The position numbers and the translations under genes are program-made. 64,000 nucleotides of DNA from Spodoptera frugiperda (Eukaryota > Arthropoda > Insecta > Lepidoptera > Noctuidae): assembly GCF_023101765.2 (NCBI RefSeq), contig NC_064240.1, positions 868,001 to 932,000 on the forward strand. Reading direction: 5' to 3'. Numbering within the stretch: the first letter of the stretch is position 1; each line of letters begins with the position of its first letter. Shown one piece after another: positions 1 through 11,798 of the stretch. The notes below the pieces were generated by a model. The model did no database searches, was not told where the DNA came from, and saw only the letters and a program-made list of their open reading frames with translations.

Positions 1-2938
1 ACTGAGACACCAGCTACTCCAGATGCTAATATCTTAAATGTAACGCAAACTGAGACACCAGCTACTCCAGATGGTAATATCTTAAATGTAACGCAAACTG
101 AGACACCAGCTACTCCAGATGGTAATATCTTAAATGTAACGCAAACTGAGACACCAGCTACTCCAGATGCTAATATCTTAAATGTAACGCAAACTGAGAC
201 ACCAGCTACTCCAGATGGTAATATCTTAAATGTAACGCAAACTGAGACACCAGCTACTCCAGGTGCTAATATCGAAAATGTGAAACACACTGAGACACCA
301 GCTACTCCAGATGCTAATACGGAATATGTAACGCAAACTGAGACACCAGCTACTCCAGATGCTAATATCTTAAATGTAACGCAAACTGAGACACCAGCTA
401 CTCCAGATGGTAATATCTTAAATGTAACGCAAACTGAGACACCAGCTACTCCAGATGGTAATATCTTAAATGTAACGCAAACTGAGACACCAGCTACTCC
501 AGATGGTAATATCTTAAATGTAACGCAAACTGAGACACCAGCTACTCCAGATGGTAATATCTTAAATGTAACGCAAACTGAGACACCAGCTACTCCAGGT
601 GGTAATATCTTAAATGTAACGCAAACTGAGACACCAGCTACTCCAGATGGTAATATCTTAAATGTAACGCAAACTGAGACACCAGCTACTCCAGTTGGTA
701 ATATCTTAAATGTAACGCAAACTGAGACACCAGCTACTCCAGATGGTAATATCTTAAATGTAACGCAAACTGAGACACCAGCTACTCCAGATGGTAATAT
801 CTTAAATGTAACGCAAACTGAGACAACAGCTGCTCCAAATCCAATTAAACAAAATATGACAACAACTACTCCAGAAGCAAATATCAAAAATGTGAGCCAC
901 ATTCTGAGACGACAGTTGCTACTCCAGGTGCTACTATCGAAAATGTGAGTCACACTGAGACACCAGCTACTCCAGATGCTAATATCGAAAATGTGAAACA
1001 TACTGAGACACCAGCTACTCCAGGTGCTACTATCGAAAATGTGAGTCACACTGAGACAACAGCTACTCCAGGTGCTACTATCGAAAATGTGAGTCACACT
1101 GAGACAACAGCTACTCCAGGTGCTAATATCGAAAATGTGAGTCACACTGAGACACCAGCTACTCCAGGTGCTACTATCGAAAATGTGAGTCACACTGAGA
1201 TATCAGCTACTCCAGGTGCTAATATCGAAAATGTGAGCCACATCGAGACAATAGCTACTCAAGGTGCTAATATCGAAAATGTGAAACATACTGAGACACC
1301 AGCTACTCCAGATGCTAATATCTTAAATGTAACGCAAACTGAGACACCAGCTACTCCAGATGGTAATATCTTAAATGTAACGCAAACTGAGACACCAGCT
1401 ACTCCAGATGCTAATATCTTAAATGTAACGCAAACTGAGACAACAGCTACTCCAGCTGCTAATACGGAATATGTAACGCAAACTGAGACATCAGCTACTC
1501 CAGGTGCTAATATCTTAAATGTAACGCAAACTGAGACACCAGCTACTCCAGATGCTAATATCTTAAATGTAACGCAAACTGAGACACCAGCTACTCCAGA
1601 TGGTAATATCTTAAATGTAACGCAAACTGAGACACCAGCTACTCCAGATGGTAATATCTTAAATGTAACGCAAACTGAGACACCAGCTACTCCAGATGCT
1701 AATATCTTAAATGTAACGCAAACTGAGACAACGGCTACTCCAGATGCTAATATCTTAAATGTAACGCAAACTGAGACACCAGCTACTCCAGATGCTAATA
1801 TCTTAAATGTAACGCAAACTGAGACAACGGCTACTCCAGATGCTAATATCTTAAATGTAACGCAAACTGAGACACCAGCTACTCCAGATGCTAATATCTT
1901 AAATGTAACGCAAACTGAGACAACGGCTACTCCAGATGCTAATATCTTAAATGTAACGCAAACTGAGACACCAGCTACTCCAGATGCTAATATCTTAAAT
2001 GTAACGCAAACTGAGACACCAGCTACTCCAGATGCTAATATCTTAAATGTAACGCAAACTGAGACACCCGCTACTCCAGATGCTAATATCTTAAATGTAA
2101 CGCAAACTGAGACAACGGCTACTCCAGCTGCTAATATCTTAAATGTAACGCAAACTGAGACAACGGCTACTCCAGCTGCTAATATCTTAAATGTAACGCA
2201 AACTGAGACAACAGCTACTCCAGATGCTAATATCTTAAATGTAACGCAAACTGAGACACCAGCTACTCCAGATCCAATTAAACAAAATATGACAACAACT
2301 ACTCCAGAAGCAAATATCAAAAATGTGAAACATACTGAGACAACAGCTGCCCCAGCTAATAACCAGAATATGAGACAACCTGAGACAACAGCTGCTCCAG
2401 GTGATATTAACCAGAATATGAAGCAACCTGAGAACACAGCAGCTCCAGGTGCTATTAACCAGAATTTGAGACAGCCTGAGACAAAAGCTGCTCCAGGTGA
2501 TATTAACCAGAATATGAAGCAACCTGAGAACACAGCAGCTCCAGGTGCTATTAACCAGAATTTGAGACAACCTAAGACAACAGCTGCTCCAGGTGCTAAT
2601 ATCGAAAAAGTGAGACAACCTGAGACAACAGCTGCTCCAGGTGCTATTAACCAGAACAAGAGACAACCTGAGACAACAGCTGCTCCAGGTGCTATTAACC
2701 AGAACAAGAGACAACCTGAGACAACAGCTGCTCCAGGTGCTATTAACCAGAACAAGAGACAACCTGAGACAACAGCTGCTCCAGGTGCTATTAACCAGAA
2801 CAAGAGACAACCTGAGACGACAGCTGCTCCAGGTGCTATTAACCAGAACAAGAGACAACCTGAGACGACAGCTGCTCCAGGTGCTAATATCCAAAAAGTG
2901 AGACGGCCTGAGACAACAACAGTTCCAGGTGCAATACC
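1..2938 (+). repeat. Coding 48-bp minisatellite, about 60 units
   Basis: The unit is 48 bp (16 codons). Two subfamilies are seen. Units up to about 2275 centre on ACTGAGACACCAGCTACTCC; units from about 2335 centre on CCTGAGACAACAGCTGCTCC. A distinctive PIKQNM linker unit occurs twice, near 840 and near 2272, showing that a larger block was also duplicated. Because 48 is a multiple of three, unit gain or loss keeps the frame. The opposite strand is also open over long stretches; this is a by-product of the repeat. Confidence 0.95.
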
Positions 2939-4232
2939 AAACAAAACAGAAAGGTAAGCGTTGACTTTAAGCGTAGAATATTTAAAATTAATTATTTATC
3001 TATTTATTTATTATACATTAACTTAATGGTAAGCTGAGGGAACTGGACCCACGGTCAGGTTGCCCAGCCACTGTGATAATTGTGCAGTTAAATAAATACA
3101 ATATTTTTACTTTGATCTATCTCCTTAATAAATATTATTTTTGTGGATAAAATATGAACATTTTCATATCAAAACTTACAGGTTTTACGAATACTTCGAT
3201 AAAAAATATTCACTTACAAATTTCTATAGACTTGAATCGCAGGACATATAAAACAATATCATTACTTTTTTTATTCTAATTTCTATTTAAAAATAAGTTA
3301 TTCATTATATTTTCTCTATATTGATTTTAATTGGCTTTATTACAATGTGTTTGTAGATCTCCACTAGGACCGATAGACAAAGAACCTGAAACATATAGCA
3401 TGGCAACGGTTTTGGGACTCGCCATTTGTGGGTTTGTTTGTGGCGTCCTACTCGTCATAGCTGTCACCATGACATACATACGATACAGAAGAAGAGTGTA
3501 CGGTACGTAAGAAAGATCCTTTTTTCATATCTAGAGGGATTTTGAGTATTTATGTAATGATAGGAGCAATATTTTGCAGTAAGTTACCATAACTACATTA
3601 TTGTAATAAAATATTTTTTGCGTATTATTTATTTATATAGTAACCTCCTCTTTTATCCCCGAAGGGGTATACAGAGGTGCACATTACGGCACGTAATGCC
3701 GCTATACAATGTACACCCACTTTTCATCATTTGTGTTGTAGGTCCCATGTAATAGTGGGTGAGCCTATTGCCATATACTGGGCACAATTCCAGACTCTGT
3801 GCTGCTGAGACATTTTCGAAATATCGAAAAAAGCCCAATAATACTTTACGACCACTCAACCAACGAGGCAGTATTATTTAAAGCCGTTGTCATTTTCTAC
3901 CTGTCTGAGCCACCCTTGGGTGGTGCAGAGAAAATAACCGTTAATATTATTTTATCCTCATCATTGTCCGAAAGGCATCCAATGCTGATCAGAGCCCTTT
4001 CCCTCAGTCCTCCACGTCGAACGGTAACTCACCACTTGCATCGATTCATTCCCCGCGGCTCTCACAATGCCATCGTCTGTCCACATTGCAATTTTTCTTT
4101 TGAGCGATTCAGCCCGATGATTTTAAGAGCTATGTCCTATGATAAATAATAGTTATCGATATAAATGAAACAAATGCTTTATTCCACTATTTCAGTGACG
4201 TACCGACCCTGAATGAAGAAGATAGAAGATAA
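1..4232 (+). CDS. Gene A: mucin-like repeat transmembrane protein (5' partial, frameshifted)
   Basis: The reading frame is open from base 1, so the start lies outside the window. A long repeat exon encodes about 60 copies of a 16-residue Thr/Pro/Ala-rich unit (TETPATPDANILNVTQ and variants, later RQPETTAAPGAINQNK), likely an O-glycosylated stalk. It ends at 2953 on a GTAAGC donor in phase 2. The next exon starts at 3357 after TTTGTAG and keeps the frame. It carries a hydrophobic helix (ATVLGLAICGFVCGVLLV and onward) followed by a basic stop-transfer (RYRRR), giving a type I membrane protein. The last exon starts at 4196. Two donors fit: 3502 (tail VTYRP, stop at 4212) or 3506 (tail ending NEEDRR, stop at 4232). 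Around 901-928 there is a net +5 nt change, so 1-900 reads in frame 1 and the rest in frame 3. This is an assembly error or a broken allele. No NIM motif is visible; the domain it carries would be upstream. Placement beside Nimrod genes suggests a surface protein. Confidence 0.72.
3651..3800 (-). repeat. Interspersed repeat, family X copy 1
   Basis: This segment lies in the last intron of gene A and matches, in reverse complement, segments at 11100-11235 and 62735-62880. All share a TGCACCTCTGCCTACCCCTT-type end followed by CGGGGAT and the interior CATGGGACTTA. It is a non-coding SINE- or MITE-like family; the class is not certain. Confidence 0.7.
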
Positions 4233-4273
4233 AATAAGAGCCAACATGATATTAGGACACATTAACTTCTTTA

Positions 4274-4418
4274 ACCGCCGTACTCAGAGTCATTTAATGA
4301 TTACTTAAACTAAGGAATAGTTTAAGTGATCATTAAATGAAAGAATAGAATCTTTGTATGGAAAACAATTGCTAAGGAATGGGTTAAGTAACCATTAAAT
4401 GACTCTGAGTACAGCGGT
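4274..4418. mobile_element. Short MITE with 26-bp terminal inverted repeats
   Basis: The left end ACCGCCGTACTCAGAGTCAT and the right end, read in reverse, match over 26 bp with one mismatch. The interior also contains inverted copies of TCATTTAATGATTACTTAA-like sequence. There is no coding capacity. It lies about 40 bp downstream of the gene A stop codon and could fall in its 3' UTR. Confidence 0.7.
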
Positions 4419-5337
4419 AAGTGTAGTTTGTAAGTTATACTGCTGATAGCGTAGCGAATATTGATGATTTTTGTAATAAGCATTAATACACGTTTGAAAC
4501 TGTTAATATAAAATTGTTTTATTTTAAACTAGCGACCCGTCCCAGCCTCGTATGGGTGCAATGGAGATATGTAATGCACGTATCATACATATAAACCATC
4601 CTCTTGAATCACTCTATCTGTTAAAAAAGATCAAAATCCGATGCGTAGTTTTAAAGATTAAAGCATACAAAGGGACATAGGTACAGATAAAGCGACTCTG
4701 TTTTATACTATGTAGTAATTTAAGAGTGTTTCTTAGCAGTGGGATATTTAAAGGCTGGTGTCGATTAGTTTAAACTAACCCTATTGGACTGTAAACTTGG
4801 ACTGGTCAGCTCCAGACTGCATTAATTTTTAGAATAGAATCAGAATAGAAAATATACGACATATTTCAACTTTGAATGTTAAGAAATAAAAATTATATTT
4901 TATTTTATCTAAAATTATTTTACTATTAAACATTAACTGATATTTTATTTTTACATTTAGAAAACTTACAGCTTAAATAAACAATTATCTATGTTCTAAT
5001 CTAAAAAAGAAAATAAGCGAAACTCATAAAATTTACTCAAAATCACGATTTATTAATAGAGTAGGTTTAACCTACCTAGTACGCAACGTCGCCGCGTCTA
5101 CGCACGCCCTCTGTGACTCGAAATTAGTAGAGTTGTTCTCCATTAATATACGTTAATATACTATTATACTCCATATGTGAGTAAACCGTGATTTTTAGAT
5201 AATTTAGTAAGTCTCACGATAGTTATTATAGGAATCATAAACTTTAATTTAAAAGGGTAACTAATACATATAATATTTTTTTGAGTTTAACACTCACACC
5301 AAAGTGTAAAAACAACTTGATAATAATAATAATAATA
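4419..5337. other. Non-genic, repeat-derived
   Basis: From about 4530 to 4700 there is an ACTAGCGACCCG-type dispersed repeat common in moth genomes (Helitron/RTE-like debris). The rest is AT-rich with no exon-like open frame. It ends in an (AAT)n tract where the triplicate repeat begins. Confidence 0.5.
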
Positions 5338-7440
5338 AGTCCGCAAGGCAGCTTGTGGCGAGCTGTTGGGCAGTGGCGACCCCACGGACCTGACTCCCGG
5401 GAGAGGCCCTACTTTTTAACTCCGGTTGGTACTCGTGACTATCCGGAGTGGCCTCTCCTACCTCACTCTTGCCTTAATCGGCTGGTTTGAGTGGAGATTC
5501 GCAAGAGTGGAGTTGCCTTCAGCTCCACTTGGGGGAAGGACGTATCCCAGTAAGATGCTGGTAGGGGTCTTGACCGTACTTCCGGGATTGCTCTGATAGC
5601 CGTGGGATGCCTCCCCTTCCTCAAGCAGCTCAACGGATGTTGCTTCCCTTGTCGCTACATGCTAGCGGCCGTTTCCGGGGCCCACTATTGAGTTTGCGAG
5701 TCACCCCCTGCCTGTTTATCCGTATTTTTCAATATTGGTCAGGGGCAGGGGCCATAGTCCCCATAGTTAACCGGTTAACTATTCCACAGCCACCCACACC
5801 CATATCCCTATCATTTCCTTTTACCATATCTCACAATAGTCCTGCATCAACCGGGGATTGTCCTTTGGTGTACTTCCATAGTGCATACAGGGATAATCGC
5901 CGGCTGATGTCCCATTACATTTAGATTAAAATTGTTCAACGGGCCTCTGCGAGTTGGCTTCGGCCCCTCGTACGCCTTCCAAAGGTCCGGGACCCTGTGG
6001 TCCCGTGATTATGTAAGGAACAAACATAATAATAATAAGTCCGCAAGGCAGCTTGTGGCGAGCTGTTGGGCAGTGGCGACCCCACGGACCTGACTCCCGG
6101 GAGAGGCCCTACTTTTTAACTCCGGTTGGTACTCGTGACTATCCGGAGTGGCCTCTCCTACCTCACTCTTGCCTTAATCGGCTGGTTTGAGTGGAGATTC
6201 GCAAGAGTGGAGTTGCCTTCAGCTCCACTTGGGGGAAGGACGTATCCCAGTAAGATGCTGGTAGGGGTCTTGACCGTACTTCCGGGATTGCTCTGATAGC
6301 CGTGGGATGCCTCCCCTTCCTCAAGCAGCTCAACGGATGTTGCTTCCCTTGTCGCTACATGCTAGCGGCCGTTTCCGGGGCCCACTATTGAGTTTGCGAG
6401 TCACCCCCTGCCTGTTTATCCGTATTTTTCAATATTGGTCAGGGGCAGGGGCCATAGTCCCCATAGTTAACCGGTTAACTATTCCACAGCCACCCACACC
6501 CATATCCCTATCATTTCCTTTTACCATATCTCGCAATAGTCCTGCATCAACCGGGGATTGTCCTTTGGTGTACTTCCATAGTGCATACAGGGATAATCGC
6601 CGGCTGATGTCCCATTACATTTAGATTAAAATTGTTCAACGGGCCTCTGCGAGTTGGCTTCGGCCCCTCGTACGCCTTCCAAAGGTCCGGGACCCTGTGG
6701 TCCCGTGATTATGTGAAGAACAAACATAATAATAATAATAATAAGTCCGCAAGGCAGCTTGTGGCGAGCTGTTGGGCAGTGGCGACCCCACGGACCTGAC
6801 TCCCGGGAGAGGCCCTACTTTTTAACTCCGGTTAGTACTCGTGACTATCCGGAGTGGCCTCTCCTACCTCACTCTTGCCTTAATCGGCTGGTTTGAGTGG
6901 AGATTCGCAAGAGTGGAGTTGCCTTCAGCTCCACTTGGGGGAAGGACGTATCCCAGTAAGATGCTGGTAGGGGTCTTGACCGTACTTCCGGGATTGCTCT
7001 GATAGCCGTGGGATGCCTCCCCTTCCTCAAGCAGCTCAACGGATGTTGCTTCCCTTGTCGCTACATGCTAGCGGCCGTTTCCGGGGCCCACTATTGAGTT
7101 TGCGAGTCACCCCCTGCCTGTTTATCCGTATTTTTCAATATTGGTCAGGGGCAGGGGCCATAGTCCCCATAGTTAACCGGTTAACTATTCCACAGCCACC
7201 CACACCCATATCCCTATCATTTCCTTTTACCATATCTCACAATAGTCCTGCATCAACCGGGGATTGTCCTTTGGTGTACTTCCATAGTGCATACAGGGAT
7301 AATCGCCGGCTGATGTCCCATTACATTTAGATTAAAATTGTTCAACGGGCCTCTGCGAGTTGGCTTCGGCCCTTCGTACGCCTTCCAAAGGTCCGGGACC
7401 CTGTGGTCCCGTGATTATGTAAGGAACAAATATAATAATA
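5338..7440 (+). repeat. Three tandem copies of a ~700-bp repeat separated by (AAT)n
   Basis: Copies start at about 5338, 6038 and 6744 (periods 700 and 706 bp). They differ at only a handful of bases, for example CACAATAGT versus CGCAATAGT near 5832/6532 and GTAAGGAAC versus GTGAAGAAC at the end of the copies. Each copy is flanked by an (AAT)n run. A 105-codon open frame is present in every copy but has no recognisable protein features, so I treat it as chance. The GC-rich body and simple-repeat boundaries resemble 3' ends of non-LTR retrotransposons that enter TAA repeats (R4/Dong-like), but no reverse transcriptase is present. Confidence 0.85.
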
Positions 7441-7806
7441 ACCTTTATTGTACACCTTTAGATAAATTCAGCATAAAATAACAACGTATAGGATAAATAA
7501 ATTGTATCAACTGATGTTTTGTTTATAATGCACGGCTGTAGTCACATCTGAATCTGAAATTGGGAAAACATAATTATTATTGTTACTATATATAGACAGT
7601 TTTAATATGGATAACAATATTCTAAAGTCAAGATAAGTATTTTGTAACATGTAGTATTTCCGAGATAGACAAAAAAAGGTTATTTAAGTCTTTGACTGCC
7701 AATAGAAAACTGTTGAAAGGAAATCCTCCCCTAACATCGGTTACCGGTGACCGCCACCACGGAGTTCAATGTATTAAATTAAAAAATTATTAATGATTTA
7801 AATTTT

Positions 7807-9785
7807 TCAAAGATTACTTTTGTTCTTACTCTGTGTATTAAATATTCTCGTAATTGACTTTAAATATCGCCTTTTCAAAATGGCGGCTATCGTCACGACT
7901 AACGCCATTACAGTAAGAGACCCAGCCACGTAGAACCAGCTAGAGTTGTACCTTTGGAAGAAATTCTGATATTATTTACAAAGTCTATTATAACCAATGT
8001 AATAGTAATAAATAATTTACTATATACATACCATGGTGTCTCACTAATCATTAATTGATTTTGTTCCCAATCCGTATCCGTATATCCATCTGTAGTCACC
8101 TCAGCAATTTCAATATCAGTTGATCTTAATGTACTCGTGTAAATATCAGTAACTTTAGTTTCTGAAGTTTGGTCTGCACTAGTCTTAGTCACACTTGACA
8201 CTGTAGTAGTTAGCAGACAAATTGTTCTCTCACATGTATGAGCTGTATCAGAACAGTTGTCTACACAGTCACATGGCTGTCCATCAATGGTAACCAGTAC
8301 CTCATGTTCAGGCGGTTCACACACGCATGTACCAGGAGCAGCACACGTACCATCACAATGTTTACATTCAGGAGCACACAATGCACTATCTTCACCAAGT
8401 TTAGTGGCTTTTTCATCAACTTTATATCCTGGTAAACATTCGCAAGTATTTGGAGCTACACATGTGCCATTACCGCATTTGTAGTCGCAGTGCGGAAGGC
8501 AATTGCCATTCCACTCCTTTTTATACCATCCAGGATCACAAAGGCATAATTGAGGACCAATACAGGTGCCATGCACACACCAAGAGCAATGCGGCATACA
8601 GTTATCATCACCTGTTTTCTCGTAACCTTCGAAACATTCACATATGTCGGGTGCTACACAAGTCCCATTGTTACACGGGCTTGTGCATGTTGGTTCACAT
8701 ATTTCAATTGAATTCCTCATTACTTTACTCCATCCAGGTTCACAAATAACTGAGTTGATACAGTCGCCAGTTTCTGTATAGTTGGAGCAAATTGGTTCAC
8801 ATACTTCATTGGCTAGGTTGTAGCCTTCGTCGCACTCACACGTGTTGGGAGCGACGCACATTCCATGGTCACATGGTTTGATGCACAGTGGGGAACAGTT
8901 GTGACTGGCGAACATGTCGGGCAAGTAGCCAGCGTTGCAGGCACACACTCCTGGAGATTTGCAGTAGCCATTAACGCAAGGAGGTGAACAATATGGCTCA
9001 CAGTTAATACTGAAATAAAGAATATTACGGTATATAAGTAGTTACACAGCTTGGCTGGAGGTCCTGCTTAAAGTTACAGGGTTTAATAAAGTAATCAGGT
9101 ACCTGGTCTCGTTATTATCATCCTTTCGTATGTATCCTTCGCAGCACACGTGAACTTGTTCGGGCATTAGTTTCTGTAATTATTTTTCTATATGAATTTA
9201 GATTAAATTTTCCTCGAAACTTAATCCGCATGAAAAAGGAACAGTCACACACAGATAAAATCGTATGAAAGTGTATCGTGAACTTACCCGCACAATTCTC
9301 GTGCCCACTGCAGTAGCCACTCTAGTGTCGGTACACCAGAACAGACAGTCTGACTTCTCGTAAGCCTCCATGTAGGTGTATGTGTAAGTTTCAGGAACGT
9401 CACGGTAACTCCTGTAGGATTAAAATGACGTATATAGTTACTAGCGCAAGCCACTTCTTCAATAGATATTTTGATCTTTATAAAAATCTGAAAGTTCAAT
9501 TAGAGTAACTTGATGTGCTGGTGTTTACATCTATTTAAGGAATCATCATCATATCTTCCATAAGATGTCCACTGCTGAACATAGGCTTCCCCCAAAAGGA
9601 ATAGGAGGATTGAAGTTGATGTAAGTATTTACTCCTTACTCTACAAATGTAATGTTTTTCTAATCGTTTAAAAAAGATATTACTTACAGTTTAGTTTCTA
9701 CACAAATTTGACCCAAAACTTGTGTTATTTGTAGCACAATAATATACCAAATTAGGATTTTGATAACATCAAGGTTTAATGTCAT
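7807..9785 (-). CDS. Gene B: NimC-type Nimrod receptor (complete)
   Basis: Five exons join in phase: 9688-9785, 9288-9411, 9103-9173, 8032-9009 and 7807-7939, giving 467 residues. Residues 1-25 form a signal peptide (MTLNLDVIKILIWYIIVLQI start). Residues 33-74 are an EMI-like exon with a CLFWC core. CCEGY at 84-88 is the Nimrod signature. The long exon encodes about eight NIM/EGF-like repeats of the CxPxCxxGxCxxPxxCxCxxGY type, then a Ser/Thr-rich stalk. The last exon gives a helix at about 425-446 (AGSLTVMALVVTIAAIL) and a short KRRYLKS tail with no evident signalling motif. By family it should be a hemocyte surface receptor for microbes or debris; this is inferred. Simple reading through the 8031 donor would give a false C-terminus. 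Exon sizes 124 and 71 are shared with gene F. Confidence 0.9.
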
Positions 9786-10566
9786 TTTCAATAACATGAC
9801 AAACAAGGGAGGAAAAGCAGGGCTAAAATAAATGCGTGTGAGGTACCTATACCACTCTTGCGAACTAATAAAATATTACTAAGTAAAGTTTAACTTTACT
9901 TGTGAAAACAATTGATTAGAAAAGTACAATTAAGTAAAAAAGATATTAGCGGAACATAAATATATATTTTTTACAATATCAAGGAAACGTTTTGATAATT
10001 GTTTATATTTTAAGTCGACGTTGTTATCTATTGCGCCCTCGAGACTAGAGATAAGTATACTAATTCACAACGACATTCTTAAAATTAGTTTTTTTGTGAT
10101 TTTATCTAAAAATACTAGTAGGTATATAGGTCCGTGAAGTCCGTGTAGTATGCACGTCTTTCATATTTCATTTCATGTCAACTGTACCTGTAGATAAATA
10201 CCATTTATAACAAATTGTTTAAGTTTTGTACGTGATAGATAACAAACTACCGATCCCTTGTTTTGATTTTCATTAACATTGTTATAAAAATACAATTGTT
10301 CACCTTTAAAATAAAGTAACAATATACTGTCACATATTTTACAGATCAAAGCCACGTAAAGTATGAAATTCATAAATCAAAAATTTTTTAAGCAACAAAC
10401 AATATTAGTGGCGTCACACCCTAAATTAATGATGATGGAAAATATAAGAATGGTTTCTTTTCAACACGTTAGAAAGTCATTGTCTAACTAAACTCTATAG
10501 TTTAGTACATAAAATTTAATTTCGCGACACGCTTTTCACAATATTTATGCTATGTTTCTAAATGTC

Positions 10567-10720
10567 TTTTTGATGGAGGGGAGCGGAATCATCTAATGGC
10601 TTCTTCCGCCTTGGGTGAGTCGAGGTGTTAGATTCTTACTGATTAAAAACTACCCCGTTCCTACTCCTGCTTTTCTAGCCGGAGCTCCGGTAGCCCGCTT
10701 GGTAGTCTGTAGCTCTGGGA
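10567..10720 (-). mobile_element. 5'-truncated LINE 3' end (family L)
   Basis: It matches the 3' UTR of the LINE family seen at 38427-39290, with the diagnostic stretches ACTACCCCGTTCCTACTCCT and AGCCGGAGCTCCGGTA. Orientation is minus. No coding sequence is kept. Confidence 0.75.
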
Positions 10721-10949
10721 TGTTTCACAATGTCCATATATTATCGTCTGGTATAACCGCTATATACCAGAAAATAAAGAACGTAGTTTGTAGGAGCTAT
10801 TAGCCACGCCACTTAATATTATCGGGCTCTTATGTATAATATAAAGGTGGTGAAATAGGCGCCTACTGTTTACACCATGTCAATTGTTGTAAATTTAGAC
10901 AAATATTTTTAAACTGAAACGAACATTTCTCAGTGGTAGCACGGAGTCT

Positions 10950-11245
10950 TGAAATGTGCCCGGTAAATGGCAATAAGCTCACCACCTATACCCGGTGCCC
11001 CTTACGGGTGTTGAGGGTGGCCACCGGGGTGGTTTTAGTGAGGTAAAAATCCCACACTCCCTAGTCTTTTATCCCCAAAAAGCTAGGCGCCTTTTGAAGG
11101 TTTCCCCCCGTCACCAAAAAAGGCTCACTATCTATAACATGGGACTTACAACATAAATTGTGAAATGTGGGTGTACATTGGAATTACGTGCCATAATGTG
11201 CACCTCTGCCTACCCCTTCGGGGATTAAAGGCGAACGTAATAAAA
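10950..11245 (+). repeat. Composite dispersed repeat, family X copy 2
   Basis: The left part (GTGCCCCTTACGGGTGTTGA and onward) also occurs inverted at 54250-54420. The right part, ending TACCCCTTCGGGGATTAAAG, recurs at 3651-3800 (inverted) and 62735-62880. This copy therefore joins two modules. Confidence 0.7.
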
Positions 11246-11798
11246 AAAAACTGCTAATGTAATACTGCTTCGCTTTAAACTTGCTTATGCGAACTAGGGA
11301 ATGGAATTCTTTGCTGTAGTCTGTGTTAGTCTGAAGGTGTCGTCAAAGCTCGAGTGAATAGGTTGCTTATGGACAGACGTGTTCTATCGTAGGTCGCATC
11401 ATTGCTTACCACCACACGATATGGATGATGATGCAAAAAGTAATTTTAAATAAAATTGCTAATATTTCTTATCTTTTTACTTTATTTTGTAAAGTAGTAA
11501 TAATAGTAAAAATAATACACAATTAGTACTTACTGTTACTAACAAAGATTTACATTGACTAGAAAAATAATAGTATACTTTATCGTATACGTAACTAATT
11601 AAATTTAATTTCATTGCATTGCATTTCATTTCATTTAAACATAATTTTAAAATACATGTAAAACCATCTTAAAGTAAAAGTAATAGTTTCTAGAAGTTAA
11701 CTAAAATAAATAACTTAGAATCAAATGTATAAAATTTTAATATTTACATAACTATTTAAACGTATTATTCTTCTAACTATTTAAATATTACTTTTAAT

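Larger units (their letters stand above)
9786..11798. other. Gene B upstream / gene C downstream spacer
   Basis: This is the 5' flank of gene B and the 3' flank of gene C, both - strand. Apart from the two repeats listed separately (10567-10720 and 10950-11245) it is AT-rich and shows no convincing exon. A short RTE-like 3' piece (CCACTGCTGAACATAGGCTT) lies just inside gene B near 9568-9590. Confidence 0.5.

Noticed and set aside
1259..2944. 561-codon open frame on the - strand opposite gene A
   Set aside because: It is the antisense of a 48-bp coding repeat. Its composition follows from the repeat, and the + strand frame has correct splice junctions and a membrane exon.
5607..7330. Three identical 105-codon frames in the triplicate repeat
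   Set aside because: The frame is conserved only because the DNA copies are nearly identical. There is no domain, and it sits in repeat DNA.
7908..8030. C-terminal extension of gene B by reading through into the intron
   Set aside because: A GTATGT donor at 8031 and an acceptor at 7940 lead in phase to a proper membrane helix with a KRR stop-transfer; read-through gives no conserved end.
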